DNA of 64,000 bases. It comes from JBCBKP01 sp038521625 (GTDB lineage: Bacteria > Planctomycetota > Phycisphaerae > Phycisphaerales > UBA1924). The first letter of the stretch is position 1; every line of letters starts with the position of its first letter. The DNA lies in assembly GCA_038521625.1 (NCBI GenBank), contig JBCBKP010000002.1, forward strand, positions 186,001 to 250,000, in the 5' to 3' direction. The position numbers and the translations under genes are program-made. The notes below the pieces were generated by a model that did no database searches, was not told the origin of the DNA, and saw only the letters and a program-made list of their open reading frames with translations. Below are positions 50,002-58,291 of this stretch, piece after piece.

Positions 50002-53000
50002 ATGGACATCGTCCGACTCGCCATCGCCAAGCCGGTGGGTGTCACCGTCGGGGTGATCCTGCTGGTCATGTTCGGCCTCATCGGCCTGACCGAGATCCCG
50101 ATCCAGCTCACGCCGACCGTCGATCGCCCGGTCATCACCGTCGAGACCAGCTGGTCCGGGCGGAGCCCCGAGGAGCTCGTCGACGAGATCGTCAAGGAGC
50201 AGGAAGAAGAGCTCAAGAACGTCACCAACCTGAAGCGCATGAAGTCGACCTCGCGCCAGGGCTCCGCCACCATCGAGCTCGAGTTCTACATCGGCTCCGA
50301 CATCGCCCGCGCACTCCAGGAGGTCTCCGACGCGCTCCGACAGGTCCCCGAGTACCCCGAGGACGTCGACGAGCCCACCATCAAGGCCGCCGACGGCGCC
50401 AGCGAGAACGCCGTCGCCTGGATCATCGTCGACATCGAGCCCGACAAGCTCCAGGACCACCCGACCTTCGAGATCGCGTCGCTCTACGACGCCCTCGACA
50501 AAGAGGTCAAGCCATACCTCGAACGCATCGACGGCGTCGCCGAGGTCAACATCTTCGGGGGACGCGAGCGCGAGGTCCACGTCCTCGCCGACCCCGTCGC
50601 GCTCGCCCAGCGCGGGCTCAACCACCTCGACGTCGTCGCCGCGCTCCGCGGTGAGAACGCCAACGTCTCCGCCGGCACCATCGCCGAGGGCAAGCGCGAC
50701 ATCCGCGTCCGACTCCTCGGCCAATACACCGAAACCCACCAGATCGAAGACACCGTCATCGCCTACCGCGAGGGCAACCCCGTCTACGTCCGCGACGTCG
50801 CCACCGTCGAGCTCAGCCACGAGAAACGCCGTGGCTTCGTCCGCTCGCTCGGCCAGCCCGCCATCGCGATGAACGTCATCCGCCAGTCCGGCGCCAACGT
50901 CGTCGATCTCATGGCCGAGCTCCGCGCCCGCCTCGACGAGGTCCGCGCCGGCGTCCTTCCCAACCTCGGCGACGGCGCCGTCGGCCCCGACCTTCGCATG
51001 CGGCAGGTCTACGACGAGACCGAGTACATCGACTCGGCCATCCGCCTCGTCACCCAGAACATCTTCATCGGCGGCGCCATCGCCGGCGTCGTGCTGATGG
51101 TCTTCCTCCGCTCCGCCATCTCCACCAGCATCATCGCCCTCGCCCTGCCCATCTCGGTCATCGGGACCTTCCTCGTCCTGCTCGCGCTCGGACGCACACT
51201 CAACGTCATCTCCCTCGCCGGCCTCGCATTCGCCGTCGGCATGGTCGTCGACAACGCCATCGTCGTCCTCGAGAACATCTACCGCCGCCTCCAGAACGGC
51301 GAGAACCCCCTCGGCGCCGCCTACCGCGGCGGTCGCGAGGTCTGGGGCGCCATCCTCGCCTCCACGCTCACAACCGCCGCCGTCTTCATCCCCGTGCTCA
51401 CGATCCAGGAAGAGGCGGGCCAGCTCTTCCGCGACATCTCCCTAGCGATCGTCGCCGCCGTCGTCCTCTCGCTCGTCGTCTCGATCACCGTCATCCCCGC
51501 CGCCTGCTCGCGCTGGCTCCACGCCGAATCCAAGAACGGCAAGGGCAACACGAGCCCTACCAAGAAGCCCGGCCCCCTCGCCACGCTCTTCGGACTCGAC
51601 GCCGTCTTCTCCGCCCTCGTCCAGGGCCTCGCCTCCTCCATGCGGTGGCTCATGGGCGGCTGGCGCGGCTACACGCTCAGGCCGGCGATCATCATCGCCA
51701 TGACCGCCGCCAGCCTCGGCGGCGCCATCGTCCTCATCCCGCCGCTCGACTATCTCCCCGCCGGCAACCGGAACCTCGTCTTCGGCGGCCTGCTCGTCCC
51801 GCCCGGCCTCTCCGTCGAACGCGCCGAGGAGATCGCCACCACCATCGAGACCCAGGTCCTCGACTACGCCGGCGCCGACATCAACGACCCCGCGTCGATG
51901 GCCGCCCTGGCGCCCATCCCGAGGTGGGGCGCGCCCGGCGAAGAGGTCCGCCCCTTCGACCCCGTCGCCATCGACAACATCTTCGTCGCCTCGTTCGGCG
52001 GGGGCATGTTCGGCGGCGCCAGCTCCCAGGACGACAACATCGTCCTCCCCCTCGGCACGCTGCTCAGCAACGCCTTCAACAACGTCAACTCCGACATCTT
52101 CGGCGGCGCCCGCCAGACCAGCCTCTTCGCCGGCGTCGGCAGCGGCGGCAACTCCGTCAACGTCGAGATCTCCGGGCCCGACCTCGAACGCGTCACCTCC
52201 GCCGCCGGCATGATGTACGGCCTCGGCGGCCAGCGCTACGGCTTCGGCCAGGGCATCACCGCCGACCCCGGCAACTTCGACCTCGCCCAGCCCGAGATCC
52301 AGCTCAAGCTCACCGACCGCGCCCGCGAGCTCGGCCTCACCACCGAGGGCCTCGGCACCGCCATCCGCGGACTCTTCGACGGCGCCTTCGCCGGCGAGTA
52401 CCGCCTCGAGGGCGAGAACATCGACCTGCTCGTCCTCCCCCTCGGGCGCCGCCTCGACTACAAGGAGCAACTCGCCTACATCCCCGTCGCCACGCCCGCC
52501 GGGCCCATCGTCCCGGTCGACTCCCTCGTCGAGATCTTCCCCGCCCGCGCGCCCCAGGACATCCAGCGCATCGAGGAGCTCCCCAGCGTCACGCTCCAGG
52601 TCACGCCCCCCGAGGGCATGTCGGTCGAGGAACTCGAGGACGACATCCGCGCCTCGATGATCGAGCCCGCGGTCGCCGCCGGCATGATCGACCGAACCAT
52701 GCGCATCAAGCTCGAGGGCACTGCCGCACGCCTCGACGAGGTCCGCTCCGCCCTCTTCGGGAGGACCGGGTCGGAGGACGACAGCCGACTCGTCCGCATG
52801 GTCCTCTGGACGATCGCCGGGGTCGTCGGCGTCGTCGGTCTGTGCGTGACCGGCTACACGATCTTCTGCGCCGCGCGTCGACGCTGCAGCCGCACCGGCT
52901 ACGGCACCGTCGGCGCCCTCGTCGCCACCCTCGCGATCGGCATCCCGCTCTTCATGGTCGGCTGGTCGCCCGAGCTCATCCTCGCGCGCATGGTCTGGGC

Positions 53001-53634
53001 ACTGCTCGTCACCTACCTGCTCATGTGCGCCCTGTTCGAGAGCTTCGTCTACCCCTTCGTCATCATGTTCACCGTCCCGCTCGCGGTCGTGGGGGGCTTC
53101 GCCGGCCTGAAGATTGTCCACGAGGTCTCCCTCATGGACCCCACCAAAGCGCCGCAGCAGCTCGACGTCCTCACCATGCTCGGCTTCGTCATCCTCATCG
53201 GCGTCGTCGTCAACAACGCCATCCTCCTCGTCCACCAGGCCCTCAACTTCATGAAGGGCGAGCTCCTCGACGACGGCACCCGCGCCGAGCCGATGCAGCC
53301 CCTCGACGCCATCGCCATGTCCGTCCGCACCCGCGTCCGGCCGATCTTCATGTCGGTCATGACCTCCGTCGGCGGCATGCTCCCGCTCGTCCTCTTCCCC
53401 GGCGCCGGCTCCGAGATGTACCGCGGCCTCGGCTCGGTCGTCGTCGGCGGCCTGCTCGTCTCCACCGTCTTCACGCTGGTCCTCGTCCCGCTGCTCTTCA
53501 GCCTCACCGTCGAGGCCGTCGCCGGGCTCAAGCTCGCCTTCCTCGGACCCGACGCCGACCAACGCCCCGCCGGCGCCCGCGCACACACGCCCGCCGAACG
53601 CACCGCGCCCGAGCGCGAACTGCAGCCCGCTTGA
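50002..53634 (+). CDS. RND-type efflux pump, inner-membrane permease
   Basis: This 1210-residue transporter is of the AcrB-like HAE1 family, longer than the usual 1030-1050 because of loops such as the Lys/Gly/Asn-rich one after CSRWLHAESKN. The N-terminus (KPVGVTVGVILLVMFGLIGLTEIPIQLTPTVDRPVITVETSWSGRSPEE) is typical. In transmembrane helix 4, AFAVGMVVDNAIVVLENIYRRL keeps one aspartate of the AcrB Asp-Asp pair and has Asn for the other. In the later relay helix GVVVNNAILLVHQAL replaces the AcrB lysine with Asn. It should export drugs, lipids or other small molecules with the adaptor encoded upstream. Confidence 0.94.
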   Translation: MDIVRLAIAKPVGVTVGVILLVMFGLIGLTEIPIQLTPTVDRPVITVETSWSGRSPEELVDEIVKEQEEELKNVTNLKRMKSTSRQGSATIELEFYIGSDIARALQEVSDALRQVPEYPEDVDEPTIKAADGASENAVAWIIVDIEPDKLQDHPTFEIASLYDALDKEVKPYLERIDGVAEVNIFGGREREVHVLADPVALAQRGLNHLDVVAALRGENANVSAGTIAEGKRDIRVRLLGQYTETHQIEDTVIAYREGNPVYVRDVATVELSHEKRRGFVRSLGQPAIAMNVIRQSGANVVDLMAELRARLDEVRAGVLPNLGDGAVGPDLRMRQVYDETEYIDSAIRLVTQNIFIGGAIAGVVLMVFLRSAISTSIIALALPISVIGTFLVLLALGRTLNVISLAGLAFAVGMVVDNAIVVLENIYRRLQNGENPLGAAYRGGREVWGAILASTLTTAAVFIPVLTIQEEAGQLFRDISLAIVAAVVLSLVVSITVIPAACSRWLHAESKNGKGNTSPTKKPGPLATLFGLDAVFSALVQGLASSMRWLMGGWRGYTLRPAIIIAMTAASLGGAIVLIPPLDYLPAGNRNLVFGGLLVPPGLSVERAEEIATTIETQVLDYAGADINDPASMAALAPIPRWGAPGEEVRPFDPVAIDNIFVASFGGGMFGGASSQDDNIVLPLGTLLSNAFNNVNSDIFGGARQTSLFAGVGSGGNSVNVEISGPDLERVTSAAGMMYGLGGQRYGFGQGITADPGNFDLAQPEIQLKLTDRARELGLTTEGLGTAIRGLFDGAFAGEYRLEGENIDLLVLPLGRRLDYKEQLAYIPVATPAGPIVPVDSLVEIFPARAPQDIQRIEELPSVTLQVTPPEGMSVEELEDDIRASMIEPAVAAGMIDRTMRIKLEGTAARLDEVRSALFGRTGSEDDSRLVRMVLWTIAGVVGVVGLCVTGYTIFCAARRRCSRTGYGTVGALVATLAIGIPLFMVGWSPELILARMVWALLVTYLLMCALFESFVYPFVIMFTVPLAVVGGFAGLKIVHEVSLMDPTKAPQQLDVLTMLGFVILIGVVVNNAILLVHQALNFMKGELLDDGTRAEPMQPLDAIAMSVRTRVRPIFMSVMTSVGGMLPLVLFPGAGSEMYRGLGSVVVGGLLVSTVFTLVLVPLLFSLTVEAVAGLKLAFLGPDADQRPAGARAHTPAERTAPERELQPA

Positions 53635-53674
53635 GCGCTCGGGCGCGGCCTCCGCCGCTTCCTCGCTCTCGTAC

Positions 53675-53702
53675 GCCCGCGCCGGGGTAAACCCGGCGGG
53701 CC
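53675..53702 (+). terminator. Possible hairpin terminator after the efflux operon
   Basis: CGCCGGG (53680-53686) and CCCGGCG (53692-53698) form a 7-bp stem with a 5-base loop, extended by partly pairing flanks, 45 bases after the pump stop. There is no T tract, so termination is only plausible. Confidence 0.4.
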
Positions 53703-53764
53703 TGATCGGATGCTTGGCGTGACGATCGGCCGGCTTTCCGATCGCGACGCCGAGCTTCACGTCG

Positions 53765-53981
53765 GCGAGCGGTCGCATTCTCACGCCCGGAGGGCGTGAC
53801 GCAACCGAGGTTCATCTGCGCAACCACGACCGCGAAGCGGGACGCCCCGCCCGCGAGCGATCGCGACCTCACGCCCGGGGGGCGTGACTCAACCGAGGTT
53901 CATCTGCACGACCACGACCGCGAAGCGGGACGCCCCGCCCGCGAGCGGTCGCCGCCTCACGCCCGGAGGGCGTGACTCAAC
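53765..53981. repeat. 88-bp tandem repeat array (about 2.5 copies)
   Basis: Two full copies (53781-53868, 53869-53956) and a truncated third (53957-53981) are preceded by the last 16 bases of another unit. Each unit begins with the hairpin TCACGCCCGGAGGGCGTGA (second copy with GGG in the loop) and contains GAGGTTCATCTGC, an AAGCGGGACGCCCCGCCCGCGAGCG-like GC block and a variable end. Copies differ at only a few bases. The array fills the space between the efflux pump gene and the end of the convergent lipoprotein gene, reaching its stop codon. No protein-like frame crosses it. Confidence 0.92.
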
Positions 53982-54385
53982 TAAGGCGAAATCGCCGGCG
54001 GCGCAAAGTCCGGCGCCGCCTCCGGGATCGCGCGGATCTCCCACTCCAGACGACGCGCCCACGACGGCGGCACCGGGATCTCGCTCTTGAGTGTCGTCGA
54101 GCTCACCGTCACCGGCACGATCGACCAGTGCATCTGATCCGGCATGTAGTCGTTGTCGCTCCGCGCATCGAAGAACCGAAGCACCAGCTTCTCGCCCACC
54201 GGCACGTCCGAGCTCCAAACCTCCGACCCGTCACGCAGATCGACCACACGCACCGTCTTCGGCTCGAACGTCGTGCTCTCGAACGTGAACATGTCGATCG
54301 AACGCTGCGGCCCGCCCGGCACCTGACCGCACCCCGCGACGACCAGCGAAGCCCCCAACCCGACCGACAGCAGCCATGCCTTCAT
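53981..54385 (-). CDS. Small lipoprotein of unknown function
   Basis: This 134-residue lipoprotein starts MKAWLLSVGLGASLVVAGC, with the lipobox VAGC, which fixes the start at 54385. The mature part is a small beta-rich domain (IDMFTFESTTFEPKTVRVVDLRDGSEVWSSDVPVGEKLVLRFF ... LEWEIRAIPEAAP). The text suggests a surface or periplasmic beta sandwich, without catalytic residues that I recognise. The stop codon TAG lies at the very edge of the 88-bp repeat array, so the repeat may have replaced or created the original gene end. Confidence 0.75.
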   Translation of the reverse strand: MKAWLLSVGLGASLVVAGCGQVPGGPQRSIDMFTFESTTFEPKTVRVVDLRDGSEVWSSDVPVGEKLVLRFFDARSDNDYMPDQMHWSIVPVTVSSTTLKSEIPVPPSWARRLEWEIRAIPEAAPDFAPPAISP

Positions 54386-54452
54386 CCGAACCTCCAGAGT
54401 CGACCGGGCCCACTCCAACGAGTCCAGACCACCCGGCTCATATCATCCCGCC

Positions 54453-54965
54453 ATGCCCGAGCATACCCCCGCCATCCGCATCGGCCACGGCTACGACCTC
54501 CATCGGCTCGAGCCCCGCCCGCCCGCCGGCGAAGGCAGGCCGTTCGTCCTCGGCGGGGCCCTCTTCGACCACGACCGCGGCCCCGTCGCCCACTCCGACG
54601 GCGACGCCCTGCTCCACGCCGTCACCGACGCCATCCTCGGGGCCCTCGCCCTGCCCGACATCGGCCAGCTCTTCCCAGACGACGACCCCCGCAACGAGTC
54701 CGAGTCCTCCGACGTCTTCCTCCTCGAGGCCGTCCGGCGCGCCGCCGAGGCCGGCTACCGCCCCGTCAACATCGACGCGACGGTCATACTCGAACGCCCC
54801 CGGATCGGTTCGCGCAAGGACCAGATCCGAGCCAACATCGCCCGCCTCACCGGCCTGCCCGCCGAGCTCGTCAACGTCAAGGGCAAGAGCCACGAGAAGG
54901 TCGACGCCGTCGGCGAGAACCGCGCCGTCGAGGTCCACGCCGTGGTCCTGCTCGAGCGTGCCTAG
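54453..54965 (+). CDS. ispF: 2-C-methyl-D-erythritol 2,4-cyclodiphosphate synthase
   Basis: This 170-residue enzyme of the MEP isoprenoid pathway has the metal ligands D15 and H17 in GHGYDLHRL and H47 in AHSDGDALLHA. The segment LPDIGQLFPDDDP corresponds to the usual GDIGKLFPDTDP. The substrate loop reads NVKGKSHEKVDAVGENRAVE, a variant of the KATTTEKLGFTGRGEGI loop, with the same length and the conserved E and K retained. It is a lone gene; ispD is not seen. Its stop overlaps the stop of the convergent SDR gene in a shared CTAG. Confidence 0.94.
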   Translation: MPEHTPAIRIGHGYDLHRLEPRPPAGEGRPFVLGGALFDHDRGPVAHSDGDALLHAVTDAILGALALPDIGQLFPDDDPRNESESSDVFLLEAVRRAAEAGYRPVNIDATVILERPRIGSRKDQIRANIARLTGLPAELVNVKGKSHEKVDAVGENRAVEVHAVVLLERA

Positions 54966-55786
54966 CCGGCTCGCTCCGACATCCTCTTCGCATAGGTCCT
55001 CGCCAGCGCCCGATCGACCAGGCCCGGCGCGAGTACGGCCAGGCCCAGCCCAGTCCGCACCAGGCGGCTCGTCCACACCTCGCCGCCGCGCCCGCGACGG
55101 AGCCGACGCACGATCGCCCGCGCCACCTTCTCCGCCGGCTGCATGAACGCCGAGCGCCGCGTGTCCGTCAGCTTCAGCCCGCCCGCGTTCCGCTCCCCCA
55201 TCCGCTCGAAGAACTCGGTCCGCGTCCCGATCGGGTGCACCGTCGAGACCGCGACACCCTTCGATCGCAGCTCGACCCGCATCGCGCGACCCATGTGGTC
55301 CTGCGCCGCCTTGGTCGCGCAGTACGCCCCGTACATCGGCAGCCCGATCTTCGAGACGCAGCTCGAGCAGAGCAGCAAGTGCCCCGCGCCGCGCTCCAGC
55401 ATCCCGGGCAGTGCCGCGCCGATCACGTGCATCGAGCCGAAGAAGTTCACCTCGAACATCCGACGCAGGTCGTCCTCCGGCATCGCGTGGCTGTCGATCT
55501 CGTGCCCGTACCCCGCGTTGGCGAAGACCGAGTACAGCGACCCCAGATTCTTCTCCGTCTCGCCGATGTACTCCTCGCACACGCCCCGGTCCGAGACGTC
55601 CCCGGCCATCGAGAACGTCTCCACGCCCAGCGCCGCGACCTTCGCCTCGGCCCGCGTCAGCTTCTCCGGGTCCCGCGCCATGAGCGAGACCGACATCCCG
55701 GCCTTCGCGCATTCGATCGCCGTCGCGAGCCCGATCCCGCTGCTCGCCCCCGTGATCGCGATGACCTTCCCAGAAAGCTCGACCAT
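54962..55786 (-). CDS. Short-chain dehydrogenase/reductase (SDR)
   Basis: This 274-residue NAD(P)-dependent oxidoreductase has the cofactor motif TGASSGIG (12-19), then VFANAGYG (the NNAG-type motif) and the catalytic S...Y-x3-K set in LLLCSSCVSKIGLPMYGAYCATKAAQ. A C-terminal extension of about 50 residues is basic and partly hydrophobic, and could attach to a membrane. The substrate is unknown; proteins of this shape reduce fatty acyl or sphingoid ketones in some families. The gene reads leftwards alone. Confidence 0.9.
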   Translation of the reverse strand: MVELSGKVIAITGASSGIGLATAIECAKAGMSVSLMARDPEKLTRAEAKVAALGVETFSMAGDVSDRGVCEEYIGETEKNLGSLYSVFANAGYGHEIDSHAMPEDDLRRMFEVNFFGSMHVIGAALPGMLERGAGHLLLCSSCVSKIGLPMYGAYCATKAAQDHMGRAMRVELRSKGVAVSTVHPIGTRTEFFERMGERNAGGLKLTDTRRSAFMQPAEKVARAIVRRLRRGRGGEVWTSRLVRTGLGLAVLAPGLVDRALARTYAKRMSERAG

Positions 55787-55934
55787 CCCGGGAGCCTACG
55801 CGCGATGGCTCCAGGAACGCACCCCACGCGCCCTACGCACTTCACGCACCCCAACTCACCGACCGCGCCGCGGATCTTCATGTCCGCGAGCGGTCACATC
55901 CTCACCGCCGGATCCCGCGATTCGACCGATCCCG

Positions 55935-55959
55935 CCTCCCCCGTCGCCGACGGGGGAGG
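55935..55959. repeat. 25-bp perfect palindrome
   Basis: CCTCCCCCGTCG and CGACGGGGGAGG form a perfect 12-bp inverted repeat around a single central C. It is followed by a purine-rich GAGCGAAAGCGAGGCGGAGG-like tail. The form is like dispersed intergenic palindromes; only one copy is in the window. Confidence 0.75.
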
Positions 55960-56026
55960 TGCCGAGCGAAAGCGAGGCGGAGGGGGTCTGCCTCGCGACC
56001 GCAGGGCGCGACTCAATGTCGCAACC

Positions 56027-56045
56027 TCACGCCCGGAGGGCGTGA
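56027..56045. repeat. Dispersed copy of the 19-bp hairpin repeat
   Basis: TCACGCCCGGAGGGCGTGA, identical to the first and third hairpins of the 88-bp array at 53.8 kb, occurs here alone, followed by CTCGAAC where the array has CTCAAC. Confidence 0.85.
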
Positions 56046-56087
56046 CTCGAACGAGCACCCGGCGGAGGCCGCGAGCGACCGCTCAAA

Positions 56088-56279
56088 CTAGTTCCCGAGC
56101 CTTGGGCTCCCCCAGATCGTGTTCTCCACACGATTCGTGAACCCGTCCATCGACTGGAACAGCCCGTCGTTCGCACGGCTGCCGTCGAACACGCACCCCG
56201 AGATCGACAGCAGGACCAACGCCAGCCCGACCAGCACCGTCAACCGCCGCCGCCCTGGAGCTTCCGCCGGATCAGCCAT
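56088..56279 (-). CDS. 63-residue lipoprotein overlapping the end of the MurJ gene
   Basis: This small gene encodes MADPAEAPGRRRLTVLVGLA followed by LVLLSISGC, a signal peptide with lipobox ISGC near residue 29, and then a mature peptide of about 35 residues (FDGSRANDGLFQSMDGFTNRV and a short end). The ATG lies 40 bases inside the MurJ frame, so the genes overlap and are probably coupled. A basic n-region, hydrophobic stretch and lipobox in order are unlikely in a random frame. The function is unknown. Confidence 0.65.
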   Translation of the reverse strand: MADPAEAPGRRRLTVLVGLALVLLSISGCVFDGSRANDGLFQSMDGFTNRVENTIWGSPRLGN

Positions 56280-58291
56280 CGCAGTTCCTCCGCCCGACCC
56301 GCGAGCGCCGCGGAGCCGTACACGCCCGCCCCGATCGCAACCGCCAGGCCGAGCGCCATCGCGTGCTGCAGCCACACGTCGAACCGCGACGCGTACGCCA
56401 GAACCGGGGCGATCGCCGCCGCCATCACCGCCGTCCGCGCGAACGTCCGCCCGACCGAGCGCCGCGACTGCGCGTCGATGATGCGCACCGTGGCGCCCTC
56501 GGAGCGCAGACGCCGCGCCAGCCACCACCACAGCAGCGCCCCCTGCCCGCAGGACGCGATCGCCGTCGACCACGCCAGCCCCGCCTCCCCGAGCGGCCAG
56601 ATCAAGACCAGGTTCAGGGTCAGGTTCGTCGCGACCATCAGCCCCGCCGCCACCACCGGCGCGCGGTCCAGGCCGTGCGCGTAGCACGCCCGCGTCAGCA
56701 CGTGCACCGCCCCGAACATCCAGACGGCCGAGCCGTACCCCGCGACCACGCCCGCCGCCGCACGCAGGCCGTCCTCGCTGAACCCGCCCCCGCCCGAGTA
56801 CAGCACGCGCACGAGCGGGTCCCGCACCAGCACCAGACCCACCGAGGCCGGGATCCCGATGAACAGGCTCAGACGAAGCGCACGACGCAGCGTCGCCGCG
56901 AAGCGCGACGGATCCCGCGCCGCGCGGCTCAACGCCGGGAACGCCACCGTCGCCACCGCGATCCCGAACACGCCCAGCGGGAACTGGTACAGACGCTGCG
57001 AATAGAACAGCACCGCGTTCGACGCCCCGTCCAGCGGGTACTCGACGCCGCCAAGACCGCCCGGCAGCCACGCCGGCAGCGTCGGCCCGACCAGGTTCGG
57101 GTACATCGCGATCAGCGTGTCGATGACCGAGTTCAGCTGCAGCGTGCCCATCCCGAGCAGCACGGGTCCAAGACGTCGCGCCATCCGCGCCGTCGGCGCG
57201 CCCGCCGCCCGAAGATCGAACCGCCACGAGGCCACGCCCCGCAGCGCGGGCAGCGACCACGCCACCTGCACCGCCCCCGAAAGCACCACGGCGCCCGAGA
57301 TCACGTACGCCCACACCACCGGATCGGCGCCCGGGATCGCGAAGAACGGCACCGCCGCCGCGATGACCGTCAGGTTCAGGAGGATCGGCGCCGCCGCCCA
57401 CGGCCCGAACCGGTCGTGGCACTGCAGCATCCCGCCGAGCACCGCCGCGATCGAGATCAGCGGCATGAACGGCAGCATCGCCATCACCAGACGCAGCGAG
57501 AGCGACCGCTCCGCGTCCGCCGGCACGCTCGACAGCGTCCACCAGAGCCCAAGCTCGATCCCGATCGTCAGCAGCCCGGTCACCACCGTCAGCAGCACCA
57601 GCGTCAGCGTCGCGAACGCATGCGCCCGCGGCCGGTCGTCGTCCAGCAGCCGCGCGTAGTCCGGCAGGAACGCCGCCGAGAGCGCCCCCTCGCCGAACAG
57701 CCGCCGGAATAGGTTCGGCACCGCGAACGCCATCGCGAACGCCGAGCCGATCACCGTGTCGCCGAAGATCCGCACCGTGATCAGGTCACGCGCCAGCCCC
57801 GCGACCCGGCTCACCAGCGTCAGCCCGGAGACCGTGCGGACACCCGCCGCCATCCGTCCCTCTTCGTCCGCCTCAGAACGGTCCGCGCCCGGGTGGCCCG
57901 CGCCGTCGCCCGCCATCTCCACGACGCGGTCACGCACCGCCGGCGCGAACTGCAGCAACGCCGTGGCGATCGCGATCCCGCCCAGATCCGCGAGGTAGTC
58001 CAGCCAGCTCGTCGTCCGGCCCAGAACGGGGATCCCCTGCGTGAGCTCGTCCACCGCCGCGTAGACCGCCGCCGCGAGCGCCGCGAGCAGCGACGCCCGA
58101 CGCGTGAACGGGCGACCGACCAGCCCGCTCAGCGCGATCAGCACCGTCAGCACGCCGAAGGCCGCGAAGTGCAGCAGCTTGTCCGTGTTCGGGACCGGCC
58201 CCTCGATCACCAGCCGCGGCCAGTGCGTGGCGGTGCTCAACGCGACCGCGTAGACCGCAAGCGCCGCCCGCGCCAGCGTCGTCGCCCTCAC
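56240..58291 (-). CDS. murJ: VanZ-like domain fused to MurJ lipid II flippase
   Basis: This 683-residue membrane protein has two parts. Residues 1-125 resemble the VanZ family: VPNTDKLLHFAAFGVLTVLIAL, then DELTQGIPVLGRTTSWLDYLADLGGIAIATAL, matching the VanZ D-E-x-x-Q ... R ... D ... N/D-x-x-G pattern. From about 150 on it is MurJ/MviN: RTVSGLTLVSRVAGLARDLITVRIFGDTVIGSAFAMAFAVPNLFRRLFGEGALSAAFLPDY is the family signature, followed by about 14 helices. MurJ flips lipid II for peptidoglycan synthesis. The start is a GTG overlapping the ParA-like stop (GTGA). Fusion of the two domains is not something I know as usual. Confidence 0.88.
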   Translation of the reverse strand: MRATTLARAALAVYAVALSTATHWPRLVIEGPVPNTDKLLHFAAFGVLTVLIALSGLVGRPFTRRASLLAALAAAVYAAVDELTQGIPVLGRTTSWLDYLADLGGIAIATALLQFAPAVRDRVVEMAGDGAGHPGADRSEADEEGRMAAGVRTVSGLTLVSRVAGLARDLITVRIFGDTVIGSAFAMAFAVPNLFRRLFGEGALSAAFLPDYARLLDDDRPRAHAFATLTLVLLTVVTGLLTIGIELGLWWTLSSVPADAERSLSLRLVMAMLPFMPLISIAAVLGGMLQCHDRFGPWAAAPILLNLTVIAAAVPFFAIPGADPVVWAYVISGAVVLSGAVQVAWSLPALRGVASWRFDLRAAGAPTARMARRLGPVLLGMGTLQLNSVIDTLIAMYPNLVGPTLPAWLPGGLGGVEYPLDGASNAVLFYSQRLYQFPLGVFGIAVATVAFPALSRAARDPSRFAATLRRALRLSLFIGIPASVGLVLVRDPLVRVLYSGGGGFSEDGLRAAAGVVAGYGSAVWMFGAVHVLTRACYAHGLDRAPVVAAGLMVATNLTLNLVLIWPLGEAGLAWSTAIASCGQGALLWWWLARRLRSEGATVRIIDAQSRRSVGRTFARTAVMAAAIAPVLAYASRFDVWLQHAMALGLAVAIGAGVYGSAALAGRAEELRWLIRRKLQGGGG

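Larger units (their letters stand above)
55787..56087. other. 301-bp intergenic region with palindromic repeats
   Basis: This spacer lies between the SDR start and the end of the small lipoprotein gene. It holds a 25-bp palindrome (55935-55959), a GAGCGAAAGCGAGGCGGAGG-type repeat just after it, and a copy of the TCACGCCC hairpin also found in the 53.8-kb array. No coding frame is convincing. Confidence 0.7.

Noticed and set aside
53765..53981. CRISPR-like array
   Set aside because: The unit is 88 bp with almost identical full-length copies; there are no short repeats with unique spacers and no cas genes.
53884..54090. Short plus-strand frame through the tandem repeat
   Set aside because: It translates the repeat itself plus the antisense of the lipoprotein gene, and its apparent length is a result of repeat periodicity (88 is not a multiple of three, yet no stops arise in the GC-rich units).
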